The notes: generated from the sequence alone by a model not told the origin. A stretch of DNA of 64,000 nucleotides from Halalkalibacter okhensis (GCF_000787375.1 NZ_JRJU01000010.1:62001-126000); one strand, 5' to 3'. Positions 45,871 to 55,202 are shown, numbered from the stretch's first letter. Numbers and translations: made by a program.

Positions 45871-46839
45871 TTGAAAAAGATTCTTGTTTTACATACTGGT
45901 GGCACTATCGCCATGCAAGAAAATGAACATGGTGCAGTCCAACCAAACGTAATAAATCCATTATATTCCACTATTGAATCGCTATCAACCATTGCCTCAG
46001 TGATTGTAGATGATTACTTAAATTTACCTTCTCCTCACATGACGCCTTCTTTGATGATTGATTTAGCCAGACGGTTAAAAGAGCGAGTTAAAGAAGATCA
46101 ATTAGATGGAATTGTTGTCACACATGGGACAGACACACTTGAAGAAACAGCGTATTTACTCGACCTCATTCTTGATTGGGACATTCCCGTGATTATTACA
46201 GGGGCGATGCGTTCTAGTAATGAGCTTGGGGCTGATGGACCACATAATTTAATTGCCTCAGTTAGAGTAGCAGCAAGCGACGATGCAAAAGGCAAAGGAG
46301 TTCTAGTTGTCTTAAATGACGAAATTCACACAGCAAAAAATGTCACAAAAACGCATTCAAGTAATATCGCTACTTTTCAAAGTCCACAATACGGACCAAT
46401 TGGCATTGTTACTAAACGTGGGGTATTCTTCCACCATACGTTATCAAAACGCGATTGCCATCCCGTTACACAACTAACAAAAAAAGTAGCTCTATTAAAA
46501 ACGTATGCAGGGATGGATGATACGATCATAGAAGCTGTCGCCGCTACCCATATCGACGGTTTAGTTATTGAAGCATTCGGACAAGGAAATGTCCCTCCAA
46601 CAATTATGCCTGCACTTAAGACATTGATCGCCCGCAACATTCCAGTGGTACTTGTGTCTCGTTGTTTTAATGGTGTCGTCCAAGACACTTATGCATACGA
46701 AGGTGGCGGTCGTACATTAAAAGAAATCGGTGTTATTTTTACAAATGGTCTAAACGGTCAAAAGGCAAGACTAAAACTTATGGCTGTTCTAGAACAATCG
46801 GCCGATCACTCCATAATCCAAGAACTTTTTTATAAATAA
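45871..46839 (+). CDS. ansA: L-asparaginase (type I/AnsA-like)
   Basis: Hydrolyses asparagine to aspartate and ammonia. The TTG at 45871 follows GGGGTGA, giving 322 residues beginning (M)KKILVLHTGGTIAM with the nucleophile Thr in GGTIA. The second catalytic triad is in GIVVTHGTDTLEETAYLLD. No signal peptide, so cytosolic. It is divergently placed from prsW and faces ypdA across a bidirectional terminator. Close to gudB; asparagine breakdown would feed glutamate metabolism. Confidence 0.93.
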   Translation: MKKILVLHTGGTIAMQENEHGAVQPNVINPLYSTIESLSTIASVIVDDYLNLPSPHMTPSLMIDLARRLKERVKEDQLDGIVVTHGTDTLEETAYLLDLILDWDIPVIITGAMRSSNELGADGPHNLIASVRVAASDDAKGKGVLVVLNDEIHTAKNVTKTHSSNIATFQSPQYGPIGIVTKRGVFFHHTLSKRDCHPVTQLTKKVALLKTYAGMDDTIIEAVAATHIDGLVIEAFGQGNVPPTIMPALKTLIARNIPVVLVSRCFNGVVQDTYAYEGGGRTLKEIGVIFTNGLNGQKARLKLMAVLEQSADHSIIQELFYK

Positions 46840-46876
46840 TCTTACTTTTTTAAATCTGATACCTTTTAAAGAACCA

Positions 46877-46923
46877 TAAAAAAAAGCTGGACTCTAACGT
46901 AGCTTTAAGAGTCCAGCTTTTTC
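46877..46923. terminator. Bidirectional terminator between ansA and ypdA
   Basis: AAAAAGCTGGACTCT/AGAGTCCAGCTTTTT, 15 perfect pairs with T-runs on both strands. Confidence 0.92.
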
Positions 46924-47882
46924 TTTCTCTTGATTGAATTAGCTATTTGTCCCCCGTGAAAACGACCATTTTCAATGAAGATTTCATTGGCATTATTTCC
47001 AGCAGCGATGACTCCAGCAATATATAACCCTTCTACATTTGTTTCCATAGATTCAGGGTCAAAATGTGGCCGTCCGCTTGTCGGATCAACAAGAACACCC
47101 ATTGCTCTTAAAAATGAATGATCTGGATGGTAACCAGTCATGGCAAAGACAAATTGAGCAGGTACTCTTTTAACGTATTCTCCCACTTGATAAATAACTT
47201 CATCTCGGGTAATTTCGATAACTTCCGCATTAAACACCAAATTTATTTTTTCATGGCGGACAAGTGCATCAAATTCTGGTAAAATCCAAGGCTTTACGCT
47301 AGTAGAATATTCACTTCCACGATATAAATTCGTTACTCTAGCTCCTGCTTTCTCTAACTCTAGTGCTGCATCTACAGCAGAGTTCTTTCCTCCGATTACA
47401 ACAACGTCCATATCAAAGTAAGGATGGGCTTCCTTGAAATAATGAAGAACGTGACTTTGCTCTTCACCTGGTATGTTCATCATATTCGGAGAATCATAAT
47501 AACCTGTAGCAATTATGACATGCTCCGCTACATATTCTTTCTTTGATGTTTTTATGTAAAAATGCCCTTCTTTTTGCTTTTGAACGGTTTCCACTTGTTC
47601 ATATGCTCGGACCCGTACCTCTTTTCTCTTAACTACTTCACGATAATAAACGAGTGCTTGATTTCGTCTCGGTTTACGTTCTTCAATCACAAACGGCACT
47701 TCACCTATTTCAAGCTTTTCACTCGTACTAAAAAACGTTTGGTGAGTCGGGTACCTGGAAATAGCACTAACGACATTATCTTTCTCAATCACAAGTGGAT
47801 TGAACCCTTGGTCCATGCAAGCAATAGCTGCTGCAAGTCCACAAGGTCCACCACCTACAATAACGATTTCTTCTCTTTCCAT
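46905..47882 (-). CDS. bdr: Bacillithiol disulfide reductase (YpdA)
   Basis: FAD/NADPH flavoprotein of the thioredoxin-reductase-like group that reduces bacillithiol disulfide in Firmicutes. 325 residues. EEIVIVGGGPCGLAAAIACMDQ is the FAD site with the single active Cys in GGGPCGLA (family feature), VVVIGGKNSAVDAALELEKAGA is the NADPH site and YIAGVIAAG is the C-terminal FAD loop. Adjacent to gudB as in B. subtilis. Confidence 0.92.
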   Translation of the reverse strand: MEREEIVIVGGGPCGLAAAIACMDQGFNPLVIEKDNVVSAISRYPTHQTFFSTSEKLEIGEVPFVIEERKPRRNQALVYYREVVKRKEVRVRAYEQVETVQKQKEGHFYIKTSKKEYVAEHVIIATGYYDSPNMMNIPGEEQSHVLHYFKEAHPYFDMDVVVIGGKNSAVDAALELEKAGARVTNLYRGSEYSTSVKPWILPEFDALVRHEKINLVFNAEVIEITRDEVIYQVGEYVKRVPAQFVFAMTGYHPDHSFLRAMGVLVDPTSGRPHFDPESMETNVEGLYIAGVIAAGNNANEIFIENGRFHGGQIANSIKRKKKLDS

Positions 47883-47984
47883 ACGATCACCTTCTCTTTA
47901 TAAATCAAATAGGGAAACTCTCAAAAAGTCCTTTCTCTAAAGAACGCATGACCTTTCTGAGTCTCCCTTTCACCTTTTATTTAA

Positions 47985-49247
47985 TTAGACCCATCCACGG
48001 AATCTTGATGCTTCAGCCATTTTACGTACGCCGATCATGTAAGCTGCTAACCGCATATCTACCTTCCGAGTCCTAGCTAAGTTATAAATATTGTTAAAAG
48101 AGCCAACCATAACGGCCTCTAATTTTCCTTCTACTTCTTCTTCTGTCCAATAATAACCTTGATTATTTTGTACCCATTCAAAATAAGAAACCGTTACACC
48201 ACCAGCACTAGCAAGCACATCTGGAACAAGCAGTACATCTCTTTCTGATAGAATACGTGTCGCTTCCATTGTCGTTGGACCATTTGCAGCTTCTACAACA
48301 ATCGCTGCTTTAATTCGGTCTGCATTTGCTTCTGTAATTTGATTTTCAATGGCAGCCGGTACTAATATATCACAATCCAATTCAAGTAATTCCTGGTTGG
48401 AAATGGTATCTTTAAAAAGTTTTGTGACCGTACCAAAACTGTCACGACGATCCAATAAATAATCAATATCTAAACCATCAGCATCATAAAGACCTCCATA
48501 AGCATCTGAGATCCCTACAACTAATGCACCTGCATCATGCATAAATTTTGCAAGAAAGCTTCCCGCATTTCCAAAGCCTTGAATGACAACACGTGCTCCT
48601 TCTAATTCAATTCCTTTTTTCTTAGCCGCTTCACGAATACAGATTGTAACTCCTTTAGCTGTTGCCGACTCCCTGCCATGTGAGCCTCCAAGTACAAGTG
48701 GCTTCCCTGTAATAAAACCAGGTGAGTCAAACTCGCGAATGCGACTATATTCATCCAACATCCAAGCCATAATTTGAGAGTTAGTAAAGACATCAGGTGC
48801 AGGAATATCCTTGGTAGGGCCAACGATTTGACTAATTGCCCGTACATATCCACGACTAATGCGTTCTAGTTCGCGAAAGGACATTTCTCGTGGGTCACAA
48901 ATAATTCCGCCCTTTCCACCACCATATGGAAGATCGACAATCCCGGCTTTTAAACTCATCCAAATAGAAAGAGCTTTCACCTCTTTTTCTGTTACACTTG
49001 GATGAAATCTAACCCCACCTTTCGTTGGACCCACTGAATCATTGTGCTGAGCTCTGAAACCTGTGAAGATTTTCGTTGACCCATCATCCATTCGAACAGG
49101 AATTCTAACGGTTAGCATACGAATTGGTTCTTTCATCAATTCATACATTTCTTCTGGATAACCAAGCTTGTCCAACGCTTTTTTTATGACACTTTGTGTC
49201 GATGCAAGCACGTCTAATTGTTCTGCTTGCTTTTTATTTTCTGTCAT
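47985..49247 (-). CDS. gudB: NAD-specific glutamate dehydrogenase
   Basis: Oxidative deamination of glutamate. 420 residues. Motifs: PTKGGVRFHPSV, LPYGGGKGGIICDPREMS with the catalytic Lys, PAPDVFTNSQIMAWMLDEYS, and VVIQGFGNAGSFLAKF for NAD. There is no nine-base duplication of the kind that makes the laboratory B. subtilis gudB cryptic, so the enzyme should be active. GAGGTG precedes the ATG. Confidence 0.95.
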   Translation of the reverse strand: MTENKKQAEQLDVLASTQSVIKKALDKLGYPEEMYELMKEPIRMLTVRIPVRMDDGSTKIFTGFRAQHNDSVGPTKGGVRFHPSVTEKEVKALSIWMSLKAGIVDLPYGGGKGGIICDPREMSFRELERISRGYVRAISQIVGPTKDIPAPDVFTNSQIMAWMLDEYSRIREFDSPGFITGKPLVLGGSHGRESATAKGVTICIREAAKKKGIELEGARVVIQGFGNAGSFLAKFMHDAGALVVGISDAYGGLYDADGLDIDYLLDRRDSFGTVTKLFKDTISNQELLELDCDILVPAAIENQITEANADRIKAAIVVEAANGPTTMEATRILSERDVLLVPDVLASAGGVTVSYFEWVQNNQGYYWTEEEVEGKLEAVMVGSFNNIYNLARTRKVDMRLAAYMIGVRKMAEASRFRGWV

Positions 49248-49375
49248 TCCTTTTTCACCTCAATAATGGAATTAAAGCTTCGACCACTTCTTACTATAAT
49301 GAAACAGCCTTAACTTTTCCAGCTAAAATGCAACTTTTCTTGAAAGATTTCATAATTTGTTTCCTTTTCATAAAA

Positions 49376-49407
49376 AAAGAACTGACAACGAATTTTATCA
49401 GTTCTTT
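49376..49407 (-). terminator. Terminator overlapping the mecB stop
   Basis: AAAGAACTGA/TCAGTTCTTT followed by a run of T on the minus strand; the mecB stop codon is inside the stem. Confidence 0.8.
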
Positions 49408-50003
49408 GTATTAATAAATGTTCCGTAAAGTTCCTTAATAGAGTCATATTTAATGAGTCGTTTTCCATATTCATTAACAACATATGAAGAAACCGTTGAC
49501 GGGTTTCCAAACTCAGAAAGTAAGGCAACAAACGTTTCTTCATCAACAAAATCGACATCAAACTCTTCAAATTTAATGAAATATTGATTCTTATATGAAT
49601 AAAGTGATCCTCCCTGTATACCAAAAGGGAAAAGTCTTGAAGATAGAGCGATCACATCCTCAATATCAGCAAATTCATAAAAGATATCTTCCGTCTCATC
49701 AAGAGTTACTTGCATTTCTATATATCCTTCTTCAAATCCCTCTTCATCAAAATCTTCATCTGATGTACTTTTCGAGACGATTATGACCATTCCTTGCGCA
49801 GGCATAGCATATACTTCAACAGCAATAGGTCCATCTACTTTAAAACCCAGTTCATCATCCGCCTCTAAAATCATGTCACGAAACAAATCATGAACTTTCG
49901 GCAAATCTTGCCATAAGTCTTCTTTCGTTAATCCTCTTTCACGCATATCATCAAAAGTAAGGAATGCTTTGAATTTGTTTGTATTTAAACGCTCAAGACG
50001 CAT
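49398..50003 (-). CDS. mecB: MecA-family adaptor protein MecB (YpbH)
   Basis: Adaptor that delivers substrates to ClpC. 201 residues: N-terminal substrate-binding domain (about 1-85; MRLERLNTNKFKAFLTFDDMRERGLT), an acidic linker rich in Asp/Glu (about 80-95) and a C-terminal ClpC-binding domain. Position next to gudB marks it as the YpbH paralogue rather than MecA, which sits elsewhere. Confidence 0.92.
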   Translation of the reverse strand: MRLERLNTNKFKAFLTFDDMRERGLTKEDLWQDLPKVHDLFRDMILEADDELGFKVDGPIAVEVYAMPAQGMVIIVSKSTSDEDFDEEGFEEGYIEMQVTLDETEDIFYEFADIEDVIALSSRLFPFGIQGGSLYSYKNQYFIKFEEFDVDFVDEETFVALLSEFGNPSTVSSYVVNEYGKRLIKYDSIKELYGTFINTKN

Positions 50004-50121
50004 TTGAAACCCTCCTTTTTACGAACACCTATCCCCATTGTTCATTCGTCAAAATCGTCTTACTACACAATATGAGAAAACAGAAAAGAAGGTTCGATAC
50101 ACATGACTATTATTTATGATT

Positions 50122-51024
50122 TTACAAGTTATTTTTCAACCAATTTTCCCAGTCCTCTTGTGTATTCCCAATGAGAGTATTTCCGTATGTAGATCTTTGC
50201 TCTATTCCAAGCTGATCAAAAGCCGCCCCACCAGCTCCAATTTTTAAATGAGGGAACCGTGTTTGTAGCTCATCAATCACCATTAATGTAGACTCAAGGT
50301 TTTGAACCATAGTACACGAAGTAAAAAACAAATCAGCTCCTACCTCACGAATAACTATTTCAAGGTCAGATTCCGGAATTCCTGCCCCTAAATACACCAC
50401 TTCAAAACCTTTACGTCTTAAGAATAGCGTATATATAAGTAGGCCTAACTCATGGTGCTCATTTGGACCACAAACACAAACGACGTTTGGTTTAAATGCA
50501 TCAATTGGCATTCCATGAAAGATCATCCCAATTCGCGTGCGTAAAAAAGAAGTGACAAAATGTTCATGCGCTACTGTAATTTCATTATTTTCCCACATGC
50601 TCCCTACTTTAACAAGTAATGCACCTAGAATGTCAATTGTTACTTTATCGATACTAAATAAACTAAATGCTTGATTTAATAATTGATTCGCCTTGTTTTC
50701 CTGAAAAGTTAAAAGGGACCGTAAAATGTCATCACTTAGCCGCATTGAATAATCTTTTTCATACATCGTGTCAACAGGTTCCATCGTAGCGTAATTTTTT
50801 TCAAAAAGATCAACAGCTTGTCCAATTGTAAAGCCATTATTAACTTTGTCTAATAACCATTTTAAAATAGCGACATGTTCATCTGAATAAAGCCTATGCC
50901 CTGCTGTATTTCGAACCGGCTCAATTATGTGATAGCGCCTTTCCCACGCACGTAACGTCCCTGCTTGGATTCCAAGCATTTTTGAGATCGCCTTGATGTT
51001 ATATTTCCCTTCTTTCGAAGCCAT
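50122..51024 (-). CDS. MerR-type regulator with B12-binding domain, CarH/LitR-like
   Basis: The ATG at 51024 follows AGGAGG, giving 300 residues. N-terminal MerR helix-turn-helix (about 8-75; ISKMLGIQAGTLRAWERRY), a helical cap (about 90-165) and a cobalamin-binding Rossmann domain (from about 178). It has the full light-sensor set of CarH: W144-x9-E154-H155 in the cap and E189-x-H191-x-x-G194, where H191 would ligate cobalt. CarH-type proteins repress in the dark with adenosylcobalamin and let go in light. The target genes are not evident; no carotenoid gene is in the window. Confidence 0.88.
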   Translation of the reverse strand: MASKEGKYNIKAISKMLGIQAGTLRAWERRYHIIEPVRNTAGHRLYSDEHVAILKWLLDKVNNGFTIGQAVDLFEKNYATMEPVDTMYEKDYSMRLSDDILRSLLTFQENKANQLLNQAFSLFSIDKVTIDILGALLVKVGSMWENNEITVAHEHFVTSFLRTRIGMIFHGMPIDAFKPNVVCVCGPNEHHELGLLIYTLFLRRKGFEVVYLGAGIPESDLEIVIREVGADLFFTSCTMVQNLESTLMVIDELQTRFPHLKIGAGGAAFDQLGIEQRSTYGNTLIGNTQEDWENWLKNNL

Positions 51025-51133
51025 ATTCTTTCCTCCTAGATCCACAAACACATTACGTTCTATAATAAGCACCACATTCGTCCTAATTATCCATTTAGTA
51101 TAGCGAAAACATACTTTTGTGTAAAACAAAAAT

Positions 51134-51173
51134 AGGATGTACAAAAGGAAATTGCTACCTACTTGTACATCCT
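51134..51173 (-). terminator. Terminator after ypbG, with TGTACA arms
   Basis: AGGATGTACAA/TTGTACATCCT, 11 perfect pairs with an 18-base loop, then ATTTTTGTTTT on the minus strand. Each arm holds the palindrome TGTACA, so it might also act as a site for the regulator encoded downstream. Confidence 0.75.
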
Positions 51174-51199
51174 TTCTCTTTATAAGCATACGTACTTGC

Positions 51200-51946
51200 T
51201 CACTCACTCTTTAACGTAAGTAGATGAGTTTCACAAGGTGCTCCCAGTCTTAATGGCAGACCTGTTGTGCCGTACCCGTTGCTTATTAACTGTTTACAAG
51301 ATGCCCTTTCAATCCATTGCCCTTTTTGAGCAATCCCCCATCCAAAAATACGAATCTGTCCACCATGAGTATGACCGCTCAATATTAACGAATATGGATG
51401 ATCAGGTTTCAACATTTCGCTCACCTCTGGAAAGTGACAAATTAAGATGGAAAATTTATCTTTAGGAATGTCATAAAGAGTTAACGGTATATCTTGTTCG
51501 ACGTCATCAACACTAGCAATAATCAATTCACCATCCATCTTTTGTATGAATTTCTTGTTATTACTTAACTCCATGATGCCATGCGCCTCAAATATCTTTC
51601 GCAAATTGTCAATGCCGACTTCTTCATCATTATTTCCCCAAATAAATAGACAAGGGGCAACCTTGGATAAACTCTGAAGATTCTTCTCTATTCGTTTAAG
51701 TGGAACTCCCTTTTCACATAAGTCTCCCCCAATAATAATCATATCTGTTTCTTTTTCTATCTTTTGTAAAAGAGATTCCGGAATAACCCTTCTATGAATA
51801 TCACTAATAAAGAAAAGACGATAACCGTCAAACGCTTTTGGTAACGTTTTAAAAACAATGGTTTCCTCTATTACTCTATTTCTCTTTGCTTCAATTGCCA
51901 TATAAAGCAAGAAAATAAATAGTAGTCCCCCTCCAACATAAATCAT
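51200..51946 (-). CDS. ypbG: Metallophosphoesterase YpbG
   Basis: 248 residues with an N-terminal membrane anchor (about 1-16). Calcineurin-like metal site: FISDIHRR, GGDLCEKG, WGNNDEE, ICHFPEV and SGHTHGGQIRIFG, a complete set of Asp/His/Asn ligands. Members of this group sit with the active site on one side of the membrane; the substrate is unknown. Same relative position as ypbG in B. subtilis. Confidence 0.9.
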   Translation of the reverse strand: MIYVGGGLLFIFLLYMAIEAKRNRVIEETIVFKTLPKAFDGYRLFFISDIHRRVIPESLLQKIEKETDMIIIGGDLCEKGVPLKRIEKNLQSLSKVAPCLFIWGNNDEEVGIDNLRKIFEAHGIMELSNNKKFIQKMDGELIIASVDDVEQDIPLTLYDIPKDKFSILICHFPEVSEMLKPDHPYSLILSGHTHGGQIRIFGWGIAQKGQWIERASCKQLISNGYGTTGLPLRLGAPCETHLLTLKSE

Positions 51947-51999
51947 GGAAATCCTCTCTTTTCTTAAAAAGATTCTTTACTTTCTCATTAAAATTTCTG

Positions 52000-52380
52000 T
52001 TACCTAATCCCAACATCCATAATACCATACCATAAAGCCAAGCCTAAGACGATAAAGGCTCCGATGCCATTATATAAAAACAAATGAATCCAAGAAAGAC
52101 AAGCAGCAATCACAAAGAACATCCTCGGCATATGAAAAGGAACAGAATAACTTGTCTTCCATATAATAACGACATCTCTAACAAATAAAGAATATGCAAG
52201 AAACCCAGAAATAAATAGGATAATTGCAACCAAAAGTTTGAATGGTGAGAACAATATTTCTCCAAGAAAGGATGATACGGCCCATATTGGAACATTTGGA
52301 AATAAACTTAACGAAACCAACACCCCACCATATGCTATAAGAAGCAGCAGTACTCTCTTATAAATCCATATCGCAAGCAT
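52000..52380 (-). CDS. Small integral membrane protein of unknown function
   Basis: 126 residues with four predicted membrane helices (about 8-27, 42-64, 80-98, 104-122). GGGGGTG precedes the ATG. It lies 53 bases upstream of ypbG on the same strand, so the two may be cotranscribed. No motif is recognised. Confidence 0.65.
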   Translation of the reverse strand: MLAIWIYKRVLLLLIAYGGVLVSLSLFPNVPIWAVSSFLGEILFSPFKLLVAIILFISGFLAYSLFVRDVVIIWKTSYSVPFHMPRMFFVIAACLSWIHLFLYNGIGAFIVLGLALWYGIMDVGIR

Positions 52381-52482
52381 CCATTCACCCCCTGTCTTAC
52401 ACTATATGCACAAAGCTTCTAATGAGACGACTTAATGAGTTCAAAATGAAATAAATCCAAACCAATAAGAAGCCAATTAAAA

Positions 52483-52513
52483 AAGACTCATCAGGAAAAT
52501 ACCCATGAGTCTT
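52483..52513 (-). terminator. Terminator after the M20 gene
   Basis: AAGACTCAT/ATGAGTCTT, nine pairs, followed by six T on the minus strand. Confidence 0.82.
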
Positions 52514-52530
52514 GTATCGTAAATTCATTT

Positions 52531-53742
52531 CTAAGAAGATAACTCTTGCGTTTCTTTTTGCGATTCCTTGCGATTTAAATAATTAAGTGCTACTTTCCCT
52601 AAGCATTTGGCAGCAATAAGCATAGCTTCTTCATCAAAATCAAATTTCGGATGATGATGAGGATAAATGATTCCTTCTTGTACATTACCTGCCCCCGTGA
52701 AAAAGAAGGTTCCCGGCACGTGTTGAAGATAATAAGCAAAATCCTCACCACCCATAACAGGATCCATTTCTTGTACGACGAGATTTTGGACAATTCCAGT
52801 TGCCGTATGAACAAAATGAGTTGTCTCTTCTCGATCATTTATAACAGCTGGATACCCTTTTTTGTAATCTAATGTATAATCTGCCCCCATGGCATCACAA
52901 ATACCTTTTGTTATTTGTTCAATACGAGTAATAATTAGCTCTTGAACCGCTTCATCAAATGTTCGAACCGTTCCAACAATGGTTGCCGAATCTGCAATGA
53001 CATTGAAGGCTCCACCTGCGTGAAACGAACCAATACTAACGACAGCTGATTTTAATGGATCTACATTTCGACTAACAATGTGCTGCAGCGCACTAACGAT
53101 ACTCGATGCTACGGCAATAGAATCAACTGTTTCATGTGGACTTGCACCATGACCTCCACGCCCTTTAATTACGAGATCAAATCGATCAGCAGCAGCCATT
53201 ATAGGACCTTGTCGATACCCAATTTGTCCGAGCGGCATCGTAGACCAAAGGTGCGTTCCAAATATCGCATCAACCCCATTTAAGCAACCGTCCTTAATCA
53301 TTTCAATTGCGCCTCCTGGGGCAAGCTCTTCTGCAAATTGGTGGATCAGAACAACCGTACCTTCTATTTGTTCACGTTGCTCCATTAGTACTTTTGCTAG
53401 TACAAGTAAAGTGGCTGTGTGTCCATCATGACCGCATGCATGCATGACACCAGGCTGTCTCGAAGCAAATGGCAACCCCGTCTCCTCTTGGATTGGTAAT
53501 GCATCAAAATCTGCTCGTAACGCAACGGTTTTCCCTGGTTTTCCTCCTTGTATGTAACCTAAGACCCCTCTACCACCAACATTTCTCTTAACGACTACAC
53601 CTAATCGTTCAAGATAGTCAGCAATCATTTCAGGTGTTTTCTCCTCTTGAAAAGATAACTCCGGTTCCGCATGCAGCATTCGTCGTAAATCAACCATCTC
53701 TGGATACAACTCTTCTAATCTTGTTAACAACTTATCTATCAA
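52531..53742 (-). CDS. M20-family amidohydrolase (N-acyl-amino acid / hippurate hydrolase type)
   Basis: 403 residues, TTG start after AAGGAGGGG. Metal-binding motifs are complete: MHACGHDGHTATLL (Cys/His ligand), HQFAEELAPGG (catalytic Glu pair) and GRGGHGASPHETVDSI in the lid domain; a late His in GNVQEGIIYPHHHPKFDFDE. Members deacylate N-acetyl or N-acyl amino acids or cleave aminobenzoyl conjugates; the substrate cannot be read from sequence. No signal peptide. Confidence 0.88.
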   Translation of the reverse strand: MIDKLLTRLEELYPEMVDLRRMLHAEPELSFQEEKTPEMIADYLERLGVVVKRNVGGRGVLGYIQGGKPGKTVALRADFDALPIQEETGLPFASRQPGVMHACGHDGHTATLLVLAKVLMEQREQIEGTVVLIHQFAEELAPGGAIEMIKDGCLNGVDAIFGTHLWSTMPLGQIGYRQGPIMAAADRFDLVIKGRGGHGASPHETVDSIAVASSIVSALQHIVSRNVDPLKSAVVSIGSFHAGGAFNVIADSATIVGTVRTFDEAVQELIITRIEQITKGICDAMGADYTLDYKKGYPAVINDREETTHFVHTATGIVQNLVVQEMDPVMGGEDFAYYLQHVPGTFFFTGAGNVQEGIIYPHHHPKFDFDEEAMLIAAKCLGKVALNYLNRKESQKETQELSS

Positions 53743-53855
53743 CGAACACCCCTCCTTATCATTCTATTGTACTCTTCGCCTCTCGAAAAGAAAACCCAGA
53801 ATGTTGGCAATTTTTATAAATCACCTTTTCTTTTTTGAAATTCCGAATAAAAAAA

Positions 53856-53874
53856 GACTCCCTAAAAAGGAGTC
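53856..53874 (-). terminator. Terminator after the 35-residue ORF
   Basis: GACTCC/GGAGTC with A/T loop, then TTTTTTT on the minus strand. Confidence 0.8.
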
Positions 53875-53891
53875 CCACAAGCTTAATCAAC

Positions 53892-53999
53892 TTATTCAGA
53901 GTGCTCAGATACTTTCATCATATAAATTGCCATAGCAACAGCCGAAGCCATAGCCAATAGACCAATGCTCAGAATTGCAACAAGTTGTACTGCTGTCAT
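53892..53999 (-). CDS. 35-residue single-pass membrane protein
   Basis: Starts MTAVQLVAILSIGLLAMASA after GGGGAG and ends in a short charged tail KVSEHSE. One long hydrophobic helix (about 4-28) with several Ala/Met residues. It has its own terminator, which supports a real gene. I do not recognise a family. Confidence 0.6.
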   Translation of the reverse strand: MTAVQLVAILSIGLLAMASAVAMAIYMMKVSEHSE

Positions 54000-54313
54000 T
54001 TTGCTTCACTCCCCTGTTAAAAGTAACTCATGTCTTTTCTCACATTTACACTATATAAATAGTAGCATAAATATAAAAACCTTTAAAAACCACAATGTGA
54101 CAAATTAAAGAATTTTCAACTTCACGATAGAAATAAGTTGACAATTCATAAGGGAAGTATTTAATAGGTTGTCCAATAATGACGCGAATTAAATGTAAGA
54201 AAAACCAACAAATAAATTGAAAATTAAGGAAACTTATTCTATACTTAAAGAAAGAGTAAAAAGGAAACGCTTTCATCGTGTGATATAATTTCTTTCACCA
54301 AGGAGTGATAGGC

Positions 54314-54583
54314 TTGATATTAACAAAATTGACGAACAAGTCGCTCGTAACAAACCAAGACCTTGAATTGAATCACCGTTTAGGGCTTCCTGTTGAAGTT
54401 TTTTGCTCTAAACAAGGGAAAACACTAGCTTTTGGACCAATAAAAGGCTTCGACGATCAAACCATTTTCATACGTGACCATAATTTTTGTCGATCCACCT
54501 ACCTCTTTTTTGGAAAGCCTTCTTTAGAAAAACCATCGTATGATTGTTCTTTATCTAAAGAGTTCTGGATTTATAGCGAATGA
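54314..54583 (+). CDS. Hypothetical protein, 89 residues
   Basis: A plus-strand gene among minus-strand ones. The TTG at 54314 lies eight bases after AAGGAG; an in-frame GTG at 54305 overlaps that site and is unlikely. The product is soluble, mixed alpha/beta by appearance (LGLPVEVFCSKQGKTLAFGP, DDQTIFIRD) with three cysteines, and no known motif. A strong hairpin terminator follows at 54617. Confidence 0.6.
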   Translation: MILTKLTNKSLVTNQDLELNHRLGLPVEVFCSKQGKTLAFGPIKGFDDQTIFIRDHNFCRSTYLFFGKPSLEKPSYDCSLSKEFWIYSE

Positions 54584-54616
54584 CTCTAGGCAGCCGTTCA
54601 TGTGACCATATTTATA

Positions 54617-54662
54617 GAGGTTCTAACGATCGGTTTGAAAAAGACCAATTGTTAGAACCTCT
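54617..54662 (+). terminator. Terminator between the 89-residue ORF and ypbF
   Basis: GAGGTTCTAAC/GTTAGAACCTC with further inner pairs, then TTCTTATTT on the plus strand. Confidence 0.75.
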
Positions 54663-54664
54663 TC

Positions 54665-55123
54665 TTATTTATGATAAAGATTAATGTCATGTTCTTTTTT
54701 TATATAGGAATAAAGCGCTTCGCGAGACTTCCAATCTGAATCGCTTTCCCAAAGCTCTGAGCTTCGATCGATCATTTCCTCTCGTAATTCATCAAATTCT
54801 TTTTCTGCTTTTTTGACTTTTTTCACAAATAAACGCAATTGTATGAAACCAACAGAAAGAAGGAGCATCAATAGTAAGATAAGAGGATGACCAACCATTG
54901 CGCTTAAAATGTTGGTATTTACAGATATTTGTTGATCACTTAAAATTGTAGACCCGAACAGACAAAATAACGCTGCACACCCCAAAGCAAACAAAGACCA
55001 ATACATTTTAGCCTTCTCAAGCTTCTCAAGCTTCTCTTTCCGAGCTACAAGCTCTTCAAGCATCACCTTTACAATTTCCGGTCCGTAATATTTTGATACA
55101 TTCCATTCTTTTAACAGCTTCAC
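54665..55123 (-). CDS. ypbF: YpbF-family membrane protein (DUF2663)
   Basis: 152 residues with two membrane helices (about 43-62 and 79-99), a helical charged N-terminus and a C-terminal coiled stretch (KKVKKAEKEFDELREEMIDR). GTG start after GGGGAGGTGAGG. Order ypbF - ypbE position - ypbD - recS agrees with B. subtilis. Function unknown. Confidence 0.82.
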   Translation of the reverse strand: MKLLKEWNVSKYYGPEIVKVMLEELVARKEKLEKLEKAKMYWSLFALGCAALFCLFGSTILSDQQISVNTNILSAMVGHPLILLLMLLLSVGFIQLRLFVKKVKKAEKEFDELREEMIDRSSELWESDSDWKSREALYSYIKKEHDINLYHK

Positions 55124-55202
55124 TCATCCTCACCTCCCCACTGCCACTATATGAAGGTTGGACATGTTTTAGAATGATAAAAAATGAAAGTAAATCTAAA
55201 CC

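Noticed and set aside
47985-49247. Cryptic gudB with an internal duplication
   Set aside because: The reading frame shows no nine-base direct repeat in the active-site region.
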